Source of the DNA: Rhyzopertha dominica
Lineage: Eukaryota; Arthropoda; Insecta; Coleoptera; Bostrichidae
Length of the DNA stretch: 64,000 bases
Assembly: GCA_025024175.1 (NCBI GenBank)
Contig: QCXZ01000053.1
Span: 744,001-808,000, forward strand
Direction: 5' to 3'
The translations under genes were made by a program, and so were the position numbers. The notes under the pieces are model-generated. The model ran no database searches, was not told where the DNA came from, and saw nothing but the letters and a program-made list of their open reading frames with translations. How positions within the stretch are numbered: the first letter of the stretch is position 1; each line of letters begins with the position of its first letter. Below are positions 1 through 12,500 of the stretch, one piece after another.

Positions 1-1055
1 GAGCAAAGTCTTAAGACAAAACGAAATTTCAGTTTATTCAAGACCATTTGCTTATATAACTCTGTTATATACACACCTAATTGAAATTGTTATATACCAA
101 AAGATACAGTGTATTATAGTGATTTCAACATGGGTAAGAGTTTTTAAAAGCATCAATTAATTTACCAAATACAGAGCAAAGTCTTAAGACAAAACGAAAT
201 TTCAGTTTATTCAAGATCATTTGCTTATATAACTCTGTTATATACACACCTAATTGAAATTATTATATATCAAAAGATACAGCGTTTTATAGTGATTTTA
301 ACATGGGTAAGAGTTTTTAAAAGCATCAATTAATTTACCAAATACAGAGCAAAGTCTTAAGACAAAACGAAATTTCAGTTTATTCAAGACCATTTGCTTA
401 TATAACTGTTATTTACACACCTAATTGAAATTGTTATATACCAAAAGATACAGTGTATTATAGTGATTTCAACATGGGTAAGAGTTTTTAAAAGCATCAA
501 TTAATTTACCAAATACAAAGCAAAGTCTTAAGACAAAACAAAATTTCGNTTTATTCAAGACCATTTCCTTATGTAAATCTCTTAAATATACACCTAATTG
601 AAATTATTACATACCAAAAGATACAGTGTTTTATAGTGAATTCAACATGGCTAACAGTTTTTAAAAGCATCAATTAATTTACCAAATACAGAGCGAAGTC
701 TTAAGACAAAACAAAATTTCAGTTTATTCAAGATCATTTGCTTATAAGACTCTGTTATATACACACCTAATTGAAATTATTACATACCAAAAGATACAGC
801 GTTTTATAGTGAATTCAACATGGCTAACAGTTTTTAAAAGCATCAATTAATTTACCAAATACATATCGAAGTCTTAAGACAAAACGAAATTTCGCTTTGG
901 TCAAATCATATGCTTATATAACTCTGTTATATATAAACCTAATTGAAATTATTACATACCAATAGAAACAGCGTTTGATAGTGATTTCAACATGGGTAAG
1001 AGTTTTTAAAAGCATCAATTAATTTACTAAATACAAAGCGAAGCCTAAGACAAAG
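1..1055. repeat. 173-bp satellite, array A (left part, continues past the window edge)
   Basis: Six full head-to-tail monomers and a partial seventh. Monomers begin with GAGCAAAGTCTTAAGACAAA at 1, 174 and 347, giving a period of 173 bp; later copies begin near 518, 690, 863 and 1035. Every copy carries CATCAATTAATTTACCAAAT near its end. Copies differ by scattered substitutions and small indels. The last copy decays into unrelated sequence after about 1050. No reading frame is kept. The unit length is close to a nucleosome repeat, as in many satellites (general knowledge, not evidence of function). The same family reappears at 4501-6240. Confidence 0.96.
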
Positions 1056-1816
1056 TTAAAAATTGCCTTAAACGACTTTCACTTGCAGATTTTTAACTTC
1101 GTGACATATAAAGCTAACTGGAAGTATTGCTGATGTACCGATGAAGTGGTGCAGATCCCAGATCCTCTCCTATTACCTGGTGGTGTAATTTTCAACCCCT
1201 TTCTAGGAATATCTTCGTTCTGTCTACATTTTGCTACAAAACGTATTAGCATAGCCTGGTTTGATTCTACCTCCTGTTCAGCGCTTGAAAGGAGCAAATC
1301 CCATCCCAAGAAATAACTGGCCATCTTCGTCCTGCAGAAAGAAAAATAATGTAGAGTACAACCTGAATTGTGTTATGATTTATAGTTATAGATGTCTAAT
1401 TTTTATTAAATGAATTAATAGGCCTGTTTTAAGTTTGTCTTGCTAAGTATGTAGAACTTTTGAAATTGCTCCATTGCTTTCCAAAATATATGTCAAATGT
1501 GGGTAAGGATTCGGTAATTTACTGTTCAAAAACTAAAAACAGTTTAACGAATTCAGTTTGTGCTTGTGTAATGATAGACAATGATCTACTGCTTTGCTTT
1601 TAGCTTCAAATTTCACTGATAACTTTCACCAAACAAATTAAAGCATATCAGTCGGCATTGATTGTCCTGCCTATAAAATAGAACTAAAGACGTAATAATT
1701 TTTTCTCCGGAAACCTTTTTATAACCACATCACCTTTATTGATTTAGGTTCACTGTTGTGAAACACCCGTACAGTCGATTGTTGTTTAGTTTCTTGTTCA
1801 TATTGATTGAAATGTC

Positions 1817-2160
1817 ACCCCCGTTTGACACCAAATACGCCAGGATTTATGTAAAAATCTTGGAAATGACGCCCAATTTGATAAATCGAAAATTGATGAT
1901 TTCTCACAAAATTAAAACTGATATCCAAAATCGGTGTCCATAATCTGTTAGATGAGAAAATTCTACCCCTGTTTGACACCAAATACGTTATGGTTTGTGT
2001 AGAAATATTCGAAATGACGCCCAATTTGATAAATCGAAAATTGATGATTTCTCACAAAATTAAAACTGATATCCAAAATCGGTGTCCATAATCTGTTAGA
2101 TGAGAAAATTCTACCCCTGTTTGACACCAAATACGTTATGGTTTGTGTAGAAATCTTGAA
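1817..2160. repeat. 148-bp tandem repeat, about 2.3 copies
   Basis: The string GTTTGACACCAAATACG starts at 1823, 1971 and 2119, exactly 148 bp apart. The first two copies are nearly identical downstream, sharing for example CCCAATTTGATAAATCGAAA and GATATCCAAAATCGGTGTCC. The third copy is cut off after about 40 bp. No long frame is kept. It is unrelated to the 173-bp and 294-bp satellites. Confidence 0.93.
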
Positions 2161-4366
2161 AATGAGAGCAGGTCAAAGAAACTGAGGAATTTGAAGTCAG
2201 GGTATTCGTATCGCACGGTTAGTACTTACAGCTCGATAGCTCGTAAAGTAGGTACGATCTGCAGTGGCGATCTCAGTAATAGTCGCGGATGTCAAATGAG
2301 GAAAATGTTACTAGATATTTCCTTTTTTTTACTTCAGCTCTTATGTGTTTTAGTGCTTGATCTTTTTTGTCTGACGGCTTCAACAACAAACGGAGTACAG
2401 CTTAAAATGATATACCTATGTATAATGTACAACATACATATTAATAATAAGAAAACTTTACCTGTGCTTTTTAACATACGCCTCGGCTCTGTCCCCATAA
2501 CTTTAGAATGTCATCTTAACAATCAGATGCTTTGAAATGCTTGCGGCATATTCTTGCAGGTTAGATTTCCTTCCCTTCACTTGAGAGAAGCTATTTTTGC
2601 AAATAGCTACGCTACGTATCATCCCTGGCATCTGAAAAAAGGCAATATGGATGTTCCTGCGATGAACGTGGAAAAAATTATCAATAAACGTTATACGAAC
2701 AACAGAACAACTAAATTCATTCACACAGCTTGTACGGTAGACATCCCGTGAGGTCATCCCAGTTACGAGGCCACTTACCTTATCTACTATCTATCAACCT
2801 TAAGCATTCGCTTTCCTAAGTGCTCCGTTTGCCCTTCAGATACCATCGTGGAAGTACGTATGTATTCAGCTGGCATCATAAAAAATTCTCCCATGAGCGT
2901 GTAAGAATTTTAAAACAAAATACACGATATAGTTGTTCGACGCTCTTACTAGCCGATGGAGACAAAATCAAATACGCAAAAATCATGAGCGCAGACAAGT
3001 AAGATACAGCTATTCCAATTGGAATGTGAACGGTGAGCATTCAACACACTCCACTCTAGTAATACCCCCTTCTGTAACAGATTTTAATCAGTTTAATGCC
3101 TTCCATTATGTTAATATCCTAGAGCCGAACGCGGCAATGTATAACACAACATTTGGTTATTTATCGCACATAAGGGGTTGAATGACTGTCACTGGGGTTA
3201 CGGGGCTTCTTCCTTGATACAGATTATCAAAATCCTGAGTTATTTTCCACATTTATTGCTTTTATATTTCAAAATCATCTCCAAAACGCTAAATACGTGG
3301 TGGTAACCTCAAATATAGGCTGTCTGTCAATGTGTCAATTATTACCGTTCGAACGACCGACTATGGGTTATTGCATCTACTAGTACCAACTGTTGGCCGA
3401 GACCTGTATCTGGTGACAAATACCCATGCGCTCTTCTGCGCTCCTGATACCAAAACTCGAAATTATACATTGCGCTTATGGGGATTTCGTTCAGATGCCG
3501 GCGGAAATCTGGTGACAAAATGCTGTCTAGTGATATTTGTGAAATAAAACTCGAAGTTGGTGGTTTCGTACTTTTCGTGTAGTTCCACGCATCGAGTAGA
3601 TCAAATAAATAACTTAATTTCCAGGTTAGGAGATTGTTATTAAAACGTTTTTAGTGTAAATTATTAATTTTACAAATTAAAACTGGTAGAATTATGACAC
3701 AACAGTTATGATTTAATCCATAGGCTTTTATATTGCCCATTATATAACATAATGACTGGAAAAAAGCCGTAATTGGGTTAAAAAAGCATGTAGGTAACTC
3801 ACTGGAATTAGCACGGATGAAGTTGTGACCGCATCGGAACAAGTAAGGGACGTAATGGAAACTTTTAAGCGAAGCAATAAGTATGAAGTACTCGTTGAGT
3901 AATAGACCATTGCCACGGGCAGCACCAATGAAGAGCGCTGAAGAAGAAACATCTCCGTGATTGATTCTTGCGCTCGCTGCATTAAGAAAACGCAGTGCAA
4001 CATTTCCATTTTTGAAAAGAGCCATGTCATCAGATGCTGCCGCTCTTGGCATCTTTCCAAAACACTGCGCTTTATAGACAAAAAGTGACGGTGGTGTTAA
4101 ACTGGAGAAAATTTTGTACCTTTCGCTCTTCCATTTACTGGAACACTCTAATCTGATACAAAATAATGCTATGATAATATTTCTGTGTGCTACTAAACTA
4201 TTTCGATTGTTTCAACAGGAAGGAGCCATATCCGAATGAAGACCGAGAGCCGAAGCATGCGTCTCCGTTTTCACTCCAGCTGTTCCTGTTACAAGGACAT
4301 ACATCACTGGTTGTACCGTAGGGAGAAAGCGACAACCAGGCTGCAAACGATCATTAAAATAAAAAC

Positions 4367-4382
4367 GGTTCTTTTCAGAACC
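4367..4382 (+). other. Histone-mRNA-type 3' stem-loop sequence without a recognisable histone gene
   Basis: GGTTCTTTTCAGAACC forms a perfect 6-bp stem (GGTTCT/AGAACC) with a TTTC loop. It fits the metazoan replication-dependent histone stem-loop pattern (GG, three pyrimidines, U, four-base loop, A, three purines, CC). The 5' flank is A-rich, as in histone mRNAs. Read on the plus strand, the frames upstream encode no histone H1, H2A, H2B, H3 or H4 C-terminus. It may be a relic of a histone gene or a chance hairpin. Confidence 0.4.
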
Positions 4383-4500
4383 ATAAATCGCATCCAGCGA
4401 TAAAGCTTTCGTTATCGTATCTGTCCGTCTGTGTTTCCTTCCCTAACGCAATTAGTAATTGAGAAATTAATACTTACTTAAAATAATTAATTTTAATAAC

Positions 4501-6240
4501 TAATTTACTAAATACAGAGCAAAGTCTTAAGACAAAATGAAATTTCGGTTTATTCAAGACCATTTCCTTATGTAAATCTCTTAAATATACACCTAATTGA
4601 AATTATTACATACTAAAAGATACAGAGTTTTATAGTGATTTCAACATGGGTAAGAGTTTTTAAAAGCATCAATTAATTTACCAAATACAGAGCGAAGTCT
4701 TAAGAGAAAACGAAAGTTTCAGTTTATTCCAGATCATTTGCTTATATAACTCTGTTATATACACACCTAATTGAAATTATTACATAACAAAAGATACAGC
4801 GTTTTATAGTGATTTCAACATGGGTAAGAGTTTTTAAAAGCATCAATTAATTTACCAAATACAGAGCGAAGTCTTAAGACAAAAAACTAAATTTCAGTTT
4901 ATTCAAGATCATTTGCTTATATAACTCTGTTACATACACACCTAATTGAAATTGTTATATACCAAAAGATACAGTGTTTTATAGTGATTTCAACATGGGT
5001 AAGAGTTTTTAAAAGCATCAATTAATTTACCAAATACAGAGCAAAGTCTTAAGACAAAACGAAATTTCAGTTTATTCAAGACCATTTGCTTATATAACTC
5101 TGTTATATACACACCTACTTGAAATTATTATATACCAAAAGATACAGTGTATTATAGTGATTTCAACATGGGTAAGAGTTTTTAAAAGCATCAATTAATT
5201 TACCAAATACAGAGCAAAGTCTTAGGACAAAACGAAATTTCGGTTTATTCAAGACCATTTCCTTATGTAAATCTCTTAAATATACACCTAATTGAAATTA
5301 TTTCATACCAAAAGATACAGCGTTTTATAGTGATTTCGACATGGGTAAGAGTTTTTAAAAGCATCAATTAATTTACCAAATACAGAGCAAAGTCGTAAGA
5401 CAAAACAAAATTTCGGTTTATTCAAGACCATTTCCTTATGTAAATCTCTTAGATATACACCTAATTGAAATTATTACATACCAAAAGAGACAGCTTTTTA
5501 TAGTGAATTCAACATGGTTAACAGTTTCTAAAAGTATCAATTAATTTACCAAATACAGGGCAAAGTCTTAAAACAAAACGAAATTTCAGGTTATTCAAGA
5601 TCATTTGCTTACATAACTCTGTTATATACACACCTAATTGAAATTATTATATACCAAAAGATACAGCGTTTTATAGTGATTTCAACATGGGTAAGAGTTT
5701 TTAAAAGCATCAATTAATTTACCAAATACAGGGCGAAGTCTTAAGACGAAACGAAATTTCAGTTTATTCAAGATCACTTGCTTATATAACTCTGTTATAT
5801 ACACACCTAATTGAAATTATTATATACCAAAAGATACAGCGTTTTATAGTGATCTCAACATGGGTAAGAGTNTNTAAAAGCATCAATTAATTTACCAAAT
5901 ACAGAACGAAGTCTTAAGACAAAACGAAATTTCAGTTTATTCAAGATCATTTGCTTATATAACTCTGTTATATACACACCTAATTGAAATTATTATATAC
6001 CAAAAGATACAGCGTTTTATAGTGATTGCAACATGGGTAAGAGTTTTTAAAAGCATCAATTAATTTACCAAATACAGAACGAAGTCTTAAGGCAAAACGA
6101 AATTTCAGTTTATTCAAGATCATTTGCTTATATAACTCTGTTATATACACACCTAATTGAAATTATTATATACCAAAAGATACAGCATTTTATAGTGATT
6201 TCAAGATGGGTAAGAGTTTTTAAAAGCATCAATTAATTTA
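4501..6240. repeat. 173-bp satellite, array B
   Basis: About ten head-to-tail copies of the monomer seen at 1-1055, in the same orientation. Two monomer types are mixed. Type 1 reads CTTATATAACTCTGTTATAT in its middle and type 2 reads CTTATGTAAATCTCTTAAAT (about 4566, 5258 and 5433 here, 570 in array A). The array stops abruptly after AAGCATCAATTAATTTA at 6240. Ambiguous bases at 5872 and 5874 mark low-quality positions. Confidence 0.96.
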
Positions 6241-6562
6241 CGGACAAAATTTTGCCCTCCCTACGACGATACACCCCCACTGTTTATCCCTTTTTCTTTC
6301 TACCTATAATATATAGAAGTCACTAGGGAAACTTTTTTCGGAAGAAATTTTTTTGACAATACAAAATTTTCAATTGCTTCTAATGAGCCGGGGAAGTGTG
6401 GGAACATGAGGGTAAAGAGCGACGGAAGCCTGGGCAGTGGAGAACTCCCATGATTTCTTAAGGAAAAGCAGAGAAAATTTTCCCCCTTCCCTTGCACGAT
6501 ACACCCCAGCTATTTATCGCTTTTCTTTCAAATTATATTGTTTTTTCAGTTGAAGCTTGATT
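6241..6562. other. Junction segment between the two satellites, with an internal 55-bp imperfect duplication
   Basis: Two similar blocks lie about 228 bp apart, one starting near 6243 and one near 6470. Each reads from AAAATTTT through a C-rich stretch and ACGATACACCCC to a CTTTTTCTTTC-like end. Between them, at 6453-6481, is ATGATTTCTTAAGGAAAAGC, which recurs on the far side of the 294-bp array at 20087. No gene is recognisable. Confidence 0.7.
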
Positions 6563-9500
6563 AAGCTAATTTTATGTTCATTTACTAATGTTATTTCGGA
6601 GTGGTGTCAGTTGGTCTCTAGCTGCAACGGTTCGTCTGAAAAGTGAGCTAGAGTAGAACTTTCAATTTACGAAAAATTAATTTCCCGACGTCCTAGCTCA
6701 TTTCTGAATGCATTTTTGGAATCAGCAGCTCAAAATACATCAGTATGCCGATTTTGAGCCAAAAATAATTTTCACCGAAAACGGCAAAAGAGCAAAGGCT
6801 AACCCCTTTGTTGTTTTTTCACCTCGAAATTTCATGGTCTCCGATTACGCTAATTTTATGTTCATTTACTAATGTGGACCTGCTGCATTTCGGAGTGGCG
6901 TCAGTTTTTCTCTAGCTGCAACGGTTCGTCTGAAAAGTGACCTAGAGTAGAACTTTCAATTTACGAAAAATTAATTTCCCGACGTCCTAGCTCATTTCTG
7001 AATGCATTTTTGGAATCAGCAGCTCAAAATACATCAGTATGCCGATTTTGAGCCAAAAATAATTTTCACCGAAAACGGCAAAAGAGCAAAGGCTAACCCC
7101 TTTGTTGTTTTTTCACCTCGAAATTTCATGGTCTCCGATTACGCTAATTTTATGTTCATTTACTAATGTGGACCTGCTGCATTTCGGAGTGGTGTCAGTT
7201 TTTCTCTAGCTGCAACGGTTCGTCTGAAAAGTGACCTAGAGTAGAACTTTCAATTTACGAAAAATTAATTTCCCGACGTCCTAGCTCATTTCTGAATGCA
7301 TTTTTGGAATCAGCAGCTCAAAATACATCAGTATGCCGATTTTGAGCCAAAAATAATTTTCACCGAAAACGGCAAAAGAGCAAAGGCCAACCCCTTTGTT
7401 GTTTTTTCACCTCGAAATTTCATGGTCTCCGATTACGCTAATTTTATGTTCATTTACTAATGTGGACCTGCTGCATTTCGGAGTGGTGTCAGTTTTTCTC
7501 TAGCTGCAACGGTTCGTCTGAAAAGTGACCTAGAGTAGAACTTTCAATTTACGAAAAATTAATTTCCCGACGTCCTAGCTCATTTCTGAATGCATTTTTG
7601 GAATCAGCAGCTCAAAATACATCAGTATGCCGATTTTGAGCCAAAAATAATTTTCACCGAAAACGGCAAAAGAGCAAAGGCTAACCCCTTTGTTGTTTTT
7701 TCACCTCGAAATTTCATGGTCTCCGATTACGCTAATTTTATGTTCATTTACTAATGTGGACCTGCTGCATTTCGGAGTGGCGTCAGTTTTTCTCTAGCTG
7801 CAACGGTTCGTCTGAAAAGTGACCTAGAGTAGAACTTTCAATTTACGAAAAATTAATTTCCCGACGTCCTAGCTCATTTCTGAATGCATTTTTGGAATCA
7901 GCAGCTCAAAATACATCAGTATGCCGATTTTGAGCCAAAAATAATTTTCACCGAAAACGGCAAAAGAGCAAAGGCTAACCCCTTTGTTGTTTTTTCACCT
8001 CGAAATTTCATGGTCTCCGATTACGCTAATTTTATGTTCATTTACTAATGTGGACCTGCTGCATTTCGGAGTGGCGTCAGTTTTTCTCTAGCTGCAACGG
8101 TTCGTCTGAAAAGTGACCTAGAGTAGAACTTTCAATTTACGAAAAATTAATTTCCCGACGTCCTAGCTCATTTCTGAATGCATTTTTGGAATCAGCAGCT
8201 CAACATACATCAGTATGCCGATTTTGAGCCAAAAATAATTTTCACCGAAAACGGCAAAAGAGCAAAGGCTAACCCCTTTGTTGTTTTTTCACCTCGAAAT
8301 TTCATGGTCTCCGATTACGCTAATTTTATGTTCATTTACTAATGTGGACCTGCTGCATTTCGGAGTGGCGTCAGTTTTTCTCTAGCTGCAACGGTTCGTC
8401 TGAAAAGTGACCTAGAGTAGAACTTTCAATTTACGAAAAATTAATTTCCCGACGTCCTAGCTCATTTCTGAATGCATTTTTGGAATCAGCAGCTCAACAT
8501 ACATCAGTATGCCGATTTTGAGCCAAAAATAATTTTCACCGAAAACGGCAAAAGAGCAAAGGCTAACCCCTTTGTTGTTTTTTCACCTCGAAATTTCATG
8601 GTCTCCGATTACGCTAATTTTATGTTCATTTACTAATGTGGACCTGCTGCATTTCGGAGTGGCGTCAGTTTTTCTCTAGCTGCAACGGTTCGTCTGAAAA
8701 GTGACCTAGAGTAGAACTTTCAATTTACGAAAAATTAATTTCCCGACGTCCTAGCTCATTTCTGAATGCATTTTTGGAATCAGCAGCTCAACATACATCA
8801 GTATGCCGATTTTGAGCCAAAAATAATTTTCACCGAAAACGGCAAAAGAGCAAAGGCTAACCCCTTTGTTGTTTTTTCACCTCGAAATTTCATGGTCTCC
8901 GATTACGCTAATTTTATGTTCATTTACTAATGTGGACCTGCTGCATTTCGGAGTGGCGTCAGTTTTTCTCTAGCTGCAACGGTTCGTCTGAAAAGTGACC
9001 TAGAGTAGAACTTTCAATTTACGAAAAATTAATTTCCCGACGTCCTAGCTCATTTCTGAATGCATTTTTGGAATCAGCAGCTCAACATACATCAGTATGC
9101 CGATTTTGAGCCAAAAATAATTTTCACCGAAAACGGCAAAAGAGCAAAGGCTAACCCCTTTGTTGTTTTTTCACCTCGAAATTTCATGGTCTCCGATTAC
9201 GCTAATTTTATGTTCATTTACTAATGTGGACCTGCTGCATTTCGGAGTGGCGTCAGTTTTTCTCTAGCTGCAACGGTTCGTCTGAAAAGTGACCTAGAGT
9301 AGAACTTTCAATTTACGAAAAATTAATTTCCCGACGTCCTAGCTCATTTCTGAATGCATTTTTGGAATCAGCAGCTCAAAATACATCAGTATGCCGATTT
9401 TGAGCCAAAAATAATTTTCACCGAAAACGGCAAAAGAGCAAAGGCTAACCCCTTTGTTGTTTTTTCACCTCGAAATTTCATGGTCTCCGATTACGCTAAT

Positions 9501-12500
9501 TTTATGTTCATTTACTAATGTGGACCTGCTGCATTTCGGAGTGGTGTCAGTTTTTCTCTAGCTGCAACGGTTCGTCTGAAAAGTGACCTAGAGTAGAACT
9601 TTCAATTTACGAAAAATTAATTTCCCGACGTCCTAGCTCATTTCTGAATGCATTTTTGGAATCAGCAGCTCAAAATACATCAGTATGCCGATTTTGAGCC
9701 AAAAATAATTTTCACCGAAAACGGCAAAAGAGCAAAGGCTAACCCCTTTGTTGTTTTTTCACCTCGAAATTTCATGGTCTCCGATTACGCTAATTTTATG
9801 TTCATTTACTAATGTGGACCTGCTGCATTTCGGAGTGGTGTCAGTTTTTCTCTAGCTGCAACGGTTCGTCTGAAAAGTGACCTAGAGTAGAACTTTCAAT
9901 TTACGAAAAATTAATTTCCCGACGTCCTAGCTCATTTCTGAATGCATTTTTGGAATTAGCAGCTCAAAATACATCAGTATGCCGATTTTGAGCCAAAAAT
10001 AATTTTCACCGAAAACGGCAAAAGAGCAAAGGCTAACCCCTTTGTTGTTTTTTCACCTCGAAATTTCATGGTCTCCGATTACGCTAATTTTATGTTCATT
10101 TACTAATGTGGACCTGCTGCATTTCGGAGTGGTGTCAGTTTTTCTCTAGCTGCAACGGTTCGTCTGAAAAGTGACCTAGAGTAGAACTTTCAATTTACGA
10201 AAAATTAATTTCCCGACGTCCTAGCTCATTTCTGAATGCATTTTTGGAATTAGCAGCTCAAAATACATCAGTATGCCGATTTTGAGCCAAAAATAATTTT
10301 CACCGAAAACGGCAAAAGAGCAAAGGCTAACCCCTTTGTTGTTTTTTCACCTCGAAATTTCATGGTCTCCGATTACGCTAATTTTATGTTCATTTACTAA
10401 TGTGGACCTGCTGCATTTCGGAGTGGTGTCAGTTTTTCTCTAGCTGCAACGGTTCGTCTGAAAAGTGACCTAGAGTAGAACTTTCAATTTACGAAAAATT
10501 AATTTCCCGACGTCCTAGCTCATTTCTGAATGCATTTTTGGAATTAGCAGCTCAAAATACATCAGTATGCCGATTTTGAGCCAAAAATAATTTTCACCGA
10601 AAACGGCAAAAGAGCAAAGGCTAACCCCTTTGTTGTTTTTTCACCTCGAAATTTCATGGTCTCCGATTACGCTAATTTTATGTTCATTTACTAATGTGGA
10701 CTGCTGCATTTCGGAGTGGTGTCAGTTTTTCTCTAGCTGCAACGGTTCGTCTGAAAAGTGACCTAGAGTAGAACTTTCAATTTACGAAAAATTAATTTCC
10801 CGACGTCCTAGCTCATTTCTGAATGCATTTTTGGAATTAGCAGCTCAAAATACATCAGTATGCCGATTTTGAGCCAAAAATAATTTTCACCGAAAACGGC
10901 AAAAGAGCAAAGGCTAACCCCTTTGTTGTTTTTTCACCTCGAAATTTCATGGTCTCCGATTACGCTAATTTTATGTTCATTTACTAATGTGGACCTGCTG
11001 CATTTCGGAGTGGTGTCAGTTTTTCTCTAGCTGCAACGGTTCGTCTGAAAAGTGACCTAGAGTAGAACTTTCAATTTACGAAAAATTAATTTCCCGACGT
11101 CCTAGCTCATTTCTGAATGCATTTTTGGAATTAGCAGCTCAAAATACATCAGTATGCCGATTTTGAGCCAAAAATAATTTTCACCGAAAACGGCAAAAGA
11201 GCAAAGGCTAACCCCTTTGTTGTTTTTTTCACCTCGAAATTTCATGGTCTCCGATTACGCTAATTTTATGTTCATTTACTAATGTGGACCTGCTGCATTT
11301 CGGAGTGGTGTCAGTTTTTCTCTAGCTGCAACGGTTTCGTCTGAAAAGTGACCTAGAGTAGAACTTTCAATTTACGAAAAATTAATTTCCCGACGTCCTA
11401 GCTCATTTCTGAATGCATTTTTGGAATCAGCAGCTCAAAATACATCAGTATGCCGATTTTGAGCCAAAAATAATTTTCACCGAAAACGGCAAAAGAGCAA
11501 AGGCTAACCCCTTTGTTGTTTTTTCACCTCGAAATTTCATGGTCTCCGATTACGCTAATTTTATGTTCATTTACTAATGTGGACCTGCTGCATTTCGGAG
11601 TGGGGTCAGTTTTTCTCTAGCTGCAACGGTTCGTCTGAAAAGTGACCTAGAGTAGAACTTTCAATTTACGAAAAATTAATTTCCCGACGTCCTAGCTCAT
11701 TTCTGAATGCATTTTTGGAATCAGCAGCTCAAAATACATCAGTATGCCGATTTTGAGCCAAAAATAATTTTCACCGAAAACGGCAAAAGAGCAAAGGCTA
11801 ACCCCTTTGTTGTTTTTTCACCTCGAAATTTCATGGTCTCCCGATTACGCTAATTTTATGTTCATTTACTAATGTGGACCTGCTGCATTTCGGAGTGGTG
11901 TCAGTTTTTCTCTAGCTGCAACGGTTCGTCTGAAAAGTGACCTAGAGTAGAACTTTCAATTTACGAAAAATTAATTTCCCGACGTCCTAGCTCATTTCTG
12001 AATGCATTTTTGGAATCAGCAGCTCAAAATACATCAGTATGCCGATTTTGAGCCAAAAATAATTTTCACCGAAAACGGCAAAAGAGCAAAGGCTAACCCC
12101 TTTGTTGTTTTTTCACCTCGAAATTTCATGGTCTCCGATTACGCTAATTTTATGTTCATTTACTAATGTGGACCTGCTGCATTTCGGAGTGGTGTCAGTT
12201 TTTCTCTAGCTGCAACGGTTCGTCTGAAAAGTGACCTAGAGTAGAACTTTCAATTTACGAAAAATTAATTTCCCGACGTCCTAGCTCATTTCTGAATGCA
12301 TTTTTGGAATCAGCAGCTCAAAATACATCAGTATGCCGATTTTGAGCCAAAAATAATTTTCACCGAAAACGGCAAAAGAGCAAAGGCTAACCCCTTTGTT
12401 GTTTTTTCACCTCGAAATTTCATGGTCTCCGATTACGCTAATTTTATGTTCATTTACTAATGTGGACCTGCTGCATTTCGGAGTGGCGTCAGTTTTTCTC

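Larger units (their letters stand above)
1056..4500. other. Non-satellite island between the two 173-bp arrays
   Basis: This 3.4-kb segment has no similarity that I can see to either satellite. It contains the 148-bp tandem repeat and the histone-type stem-loop listed separately. Weak exon-like stretches exist. On the minus strand, 1079-1333 is open after a pyrimidine-rich tract ending in CAG. Also on the minus strand, 3810-4052 encodes about 82 residues from an ATG and ends at a GTGAGT donor-like site. On the plus strand, a TTCAACAG acceptor-like site near 4212-4219 precedes a short open stretch. I recognise none of these as a known protein, so I do not call genes here. The island could be degraded mobile or host sequence engulfed by the satellite. 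Confidence 0.6.

Noticed and set aside
2143..2535. 130-residue plus-strand frame
   Set aside because: It begins inside the third copy of the 148-bp repeat, has low-complexity hydrophobic content and no splice or motif support.
3651..4081. Minus-strand 133- and 113-residue frames in the island
   Set aside because: The two overlap in different frames and neither carries a known motif. A donor-like GTGAGT is the only support, so I mention it under the island and do not call a gene.
6720..6872. A 54-codon open frame (MHFWNQQLK...ANFMFIY) repeated in every 294-bp monomer, whose length is a multiple of three
   Set aside because: The start codon is lost in the diverged array (CTG in place of ATG), stops and indels are not avoided there, and there is no flanking gene signal. 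With 294 divisible by three, the frame is copied passively.
6901..7194. 294 bp read as two 147-bp half-units
   Set aside because: The two halves do not align with each other. The only similarity (AAAAATAATTTTC and AAAAATTAATTTC) is about 89 bp apart.
7217..7240. A CENP-B-box-like match (TTCGTCTGAAAAGTG) in the 294-bp monomer
   Set aside because: Two of the nine essential bases differ. Such a match is expected by chance about once in a unit of this length on two strands.
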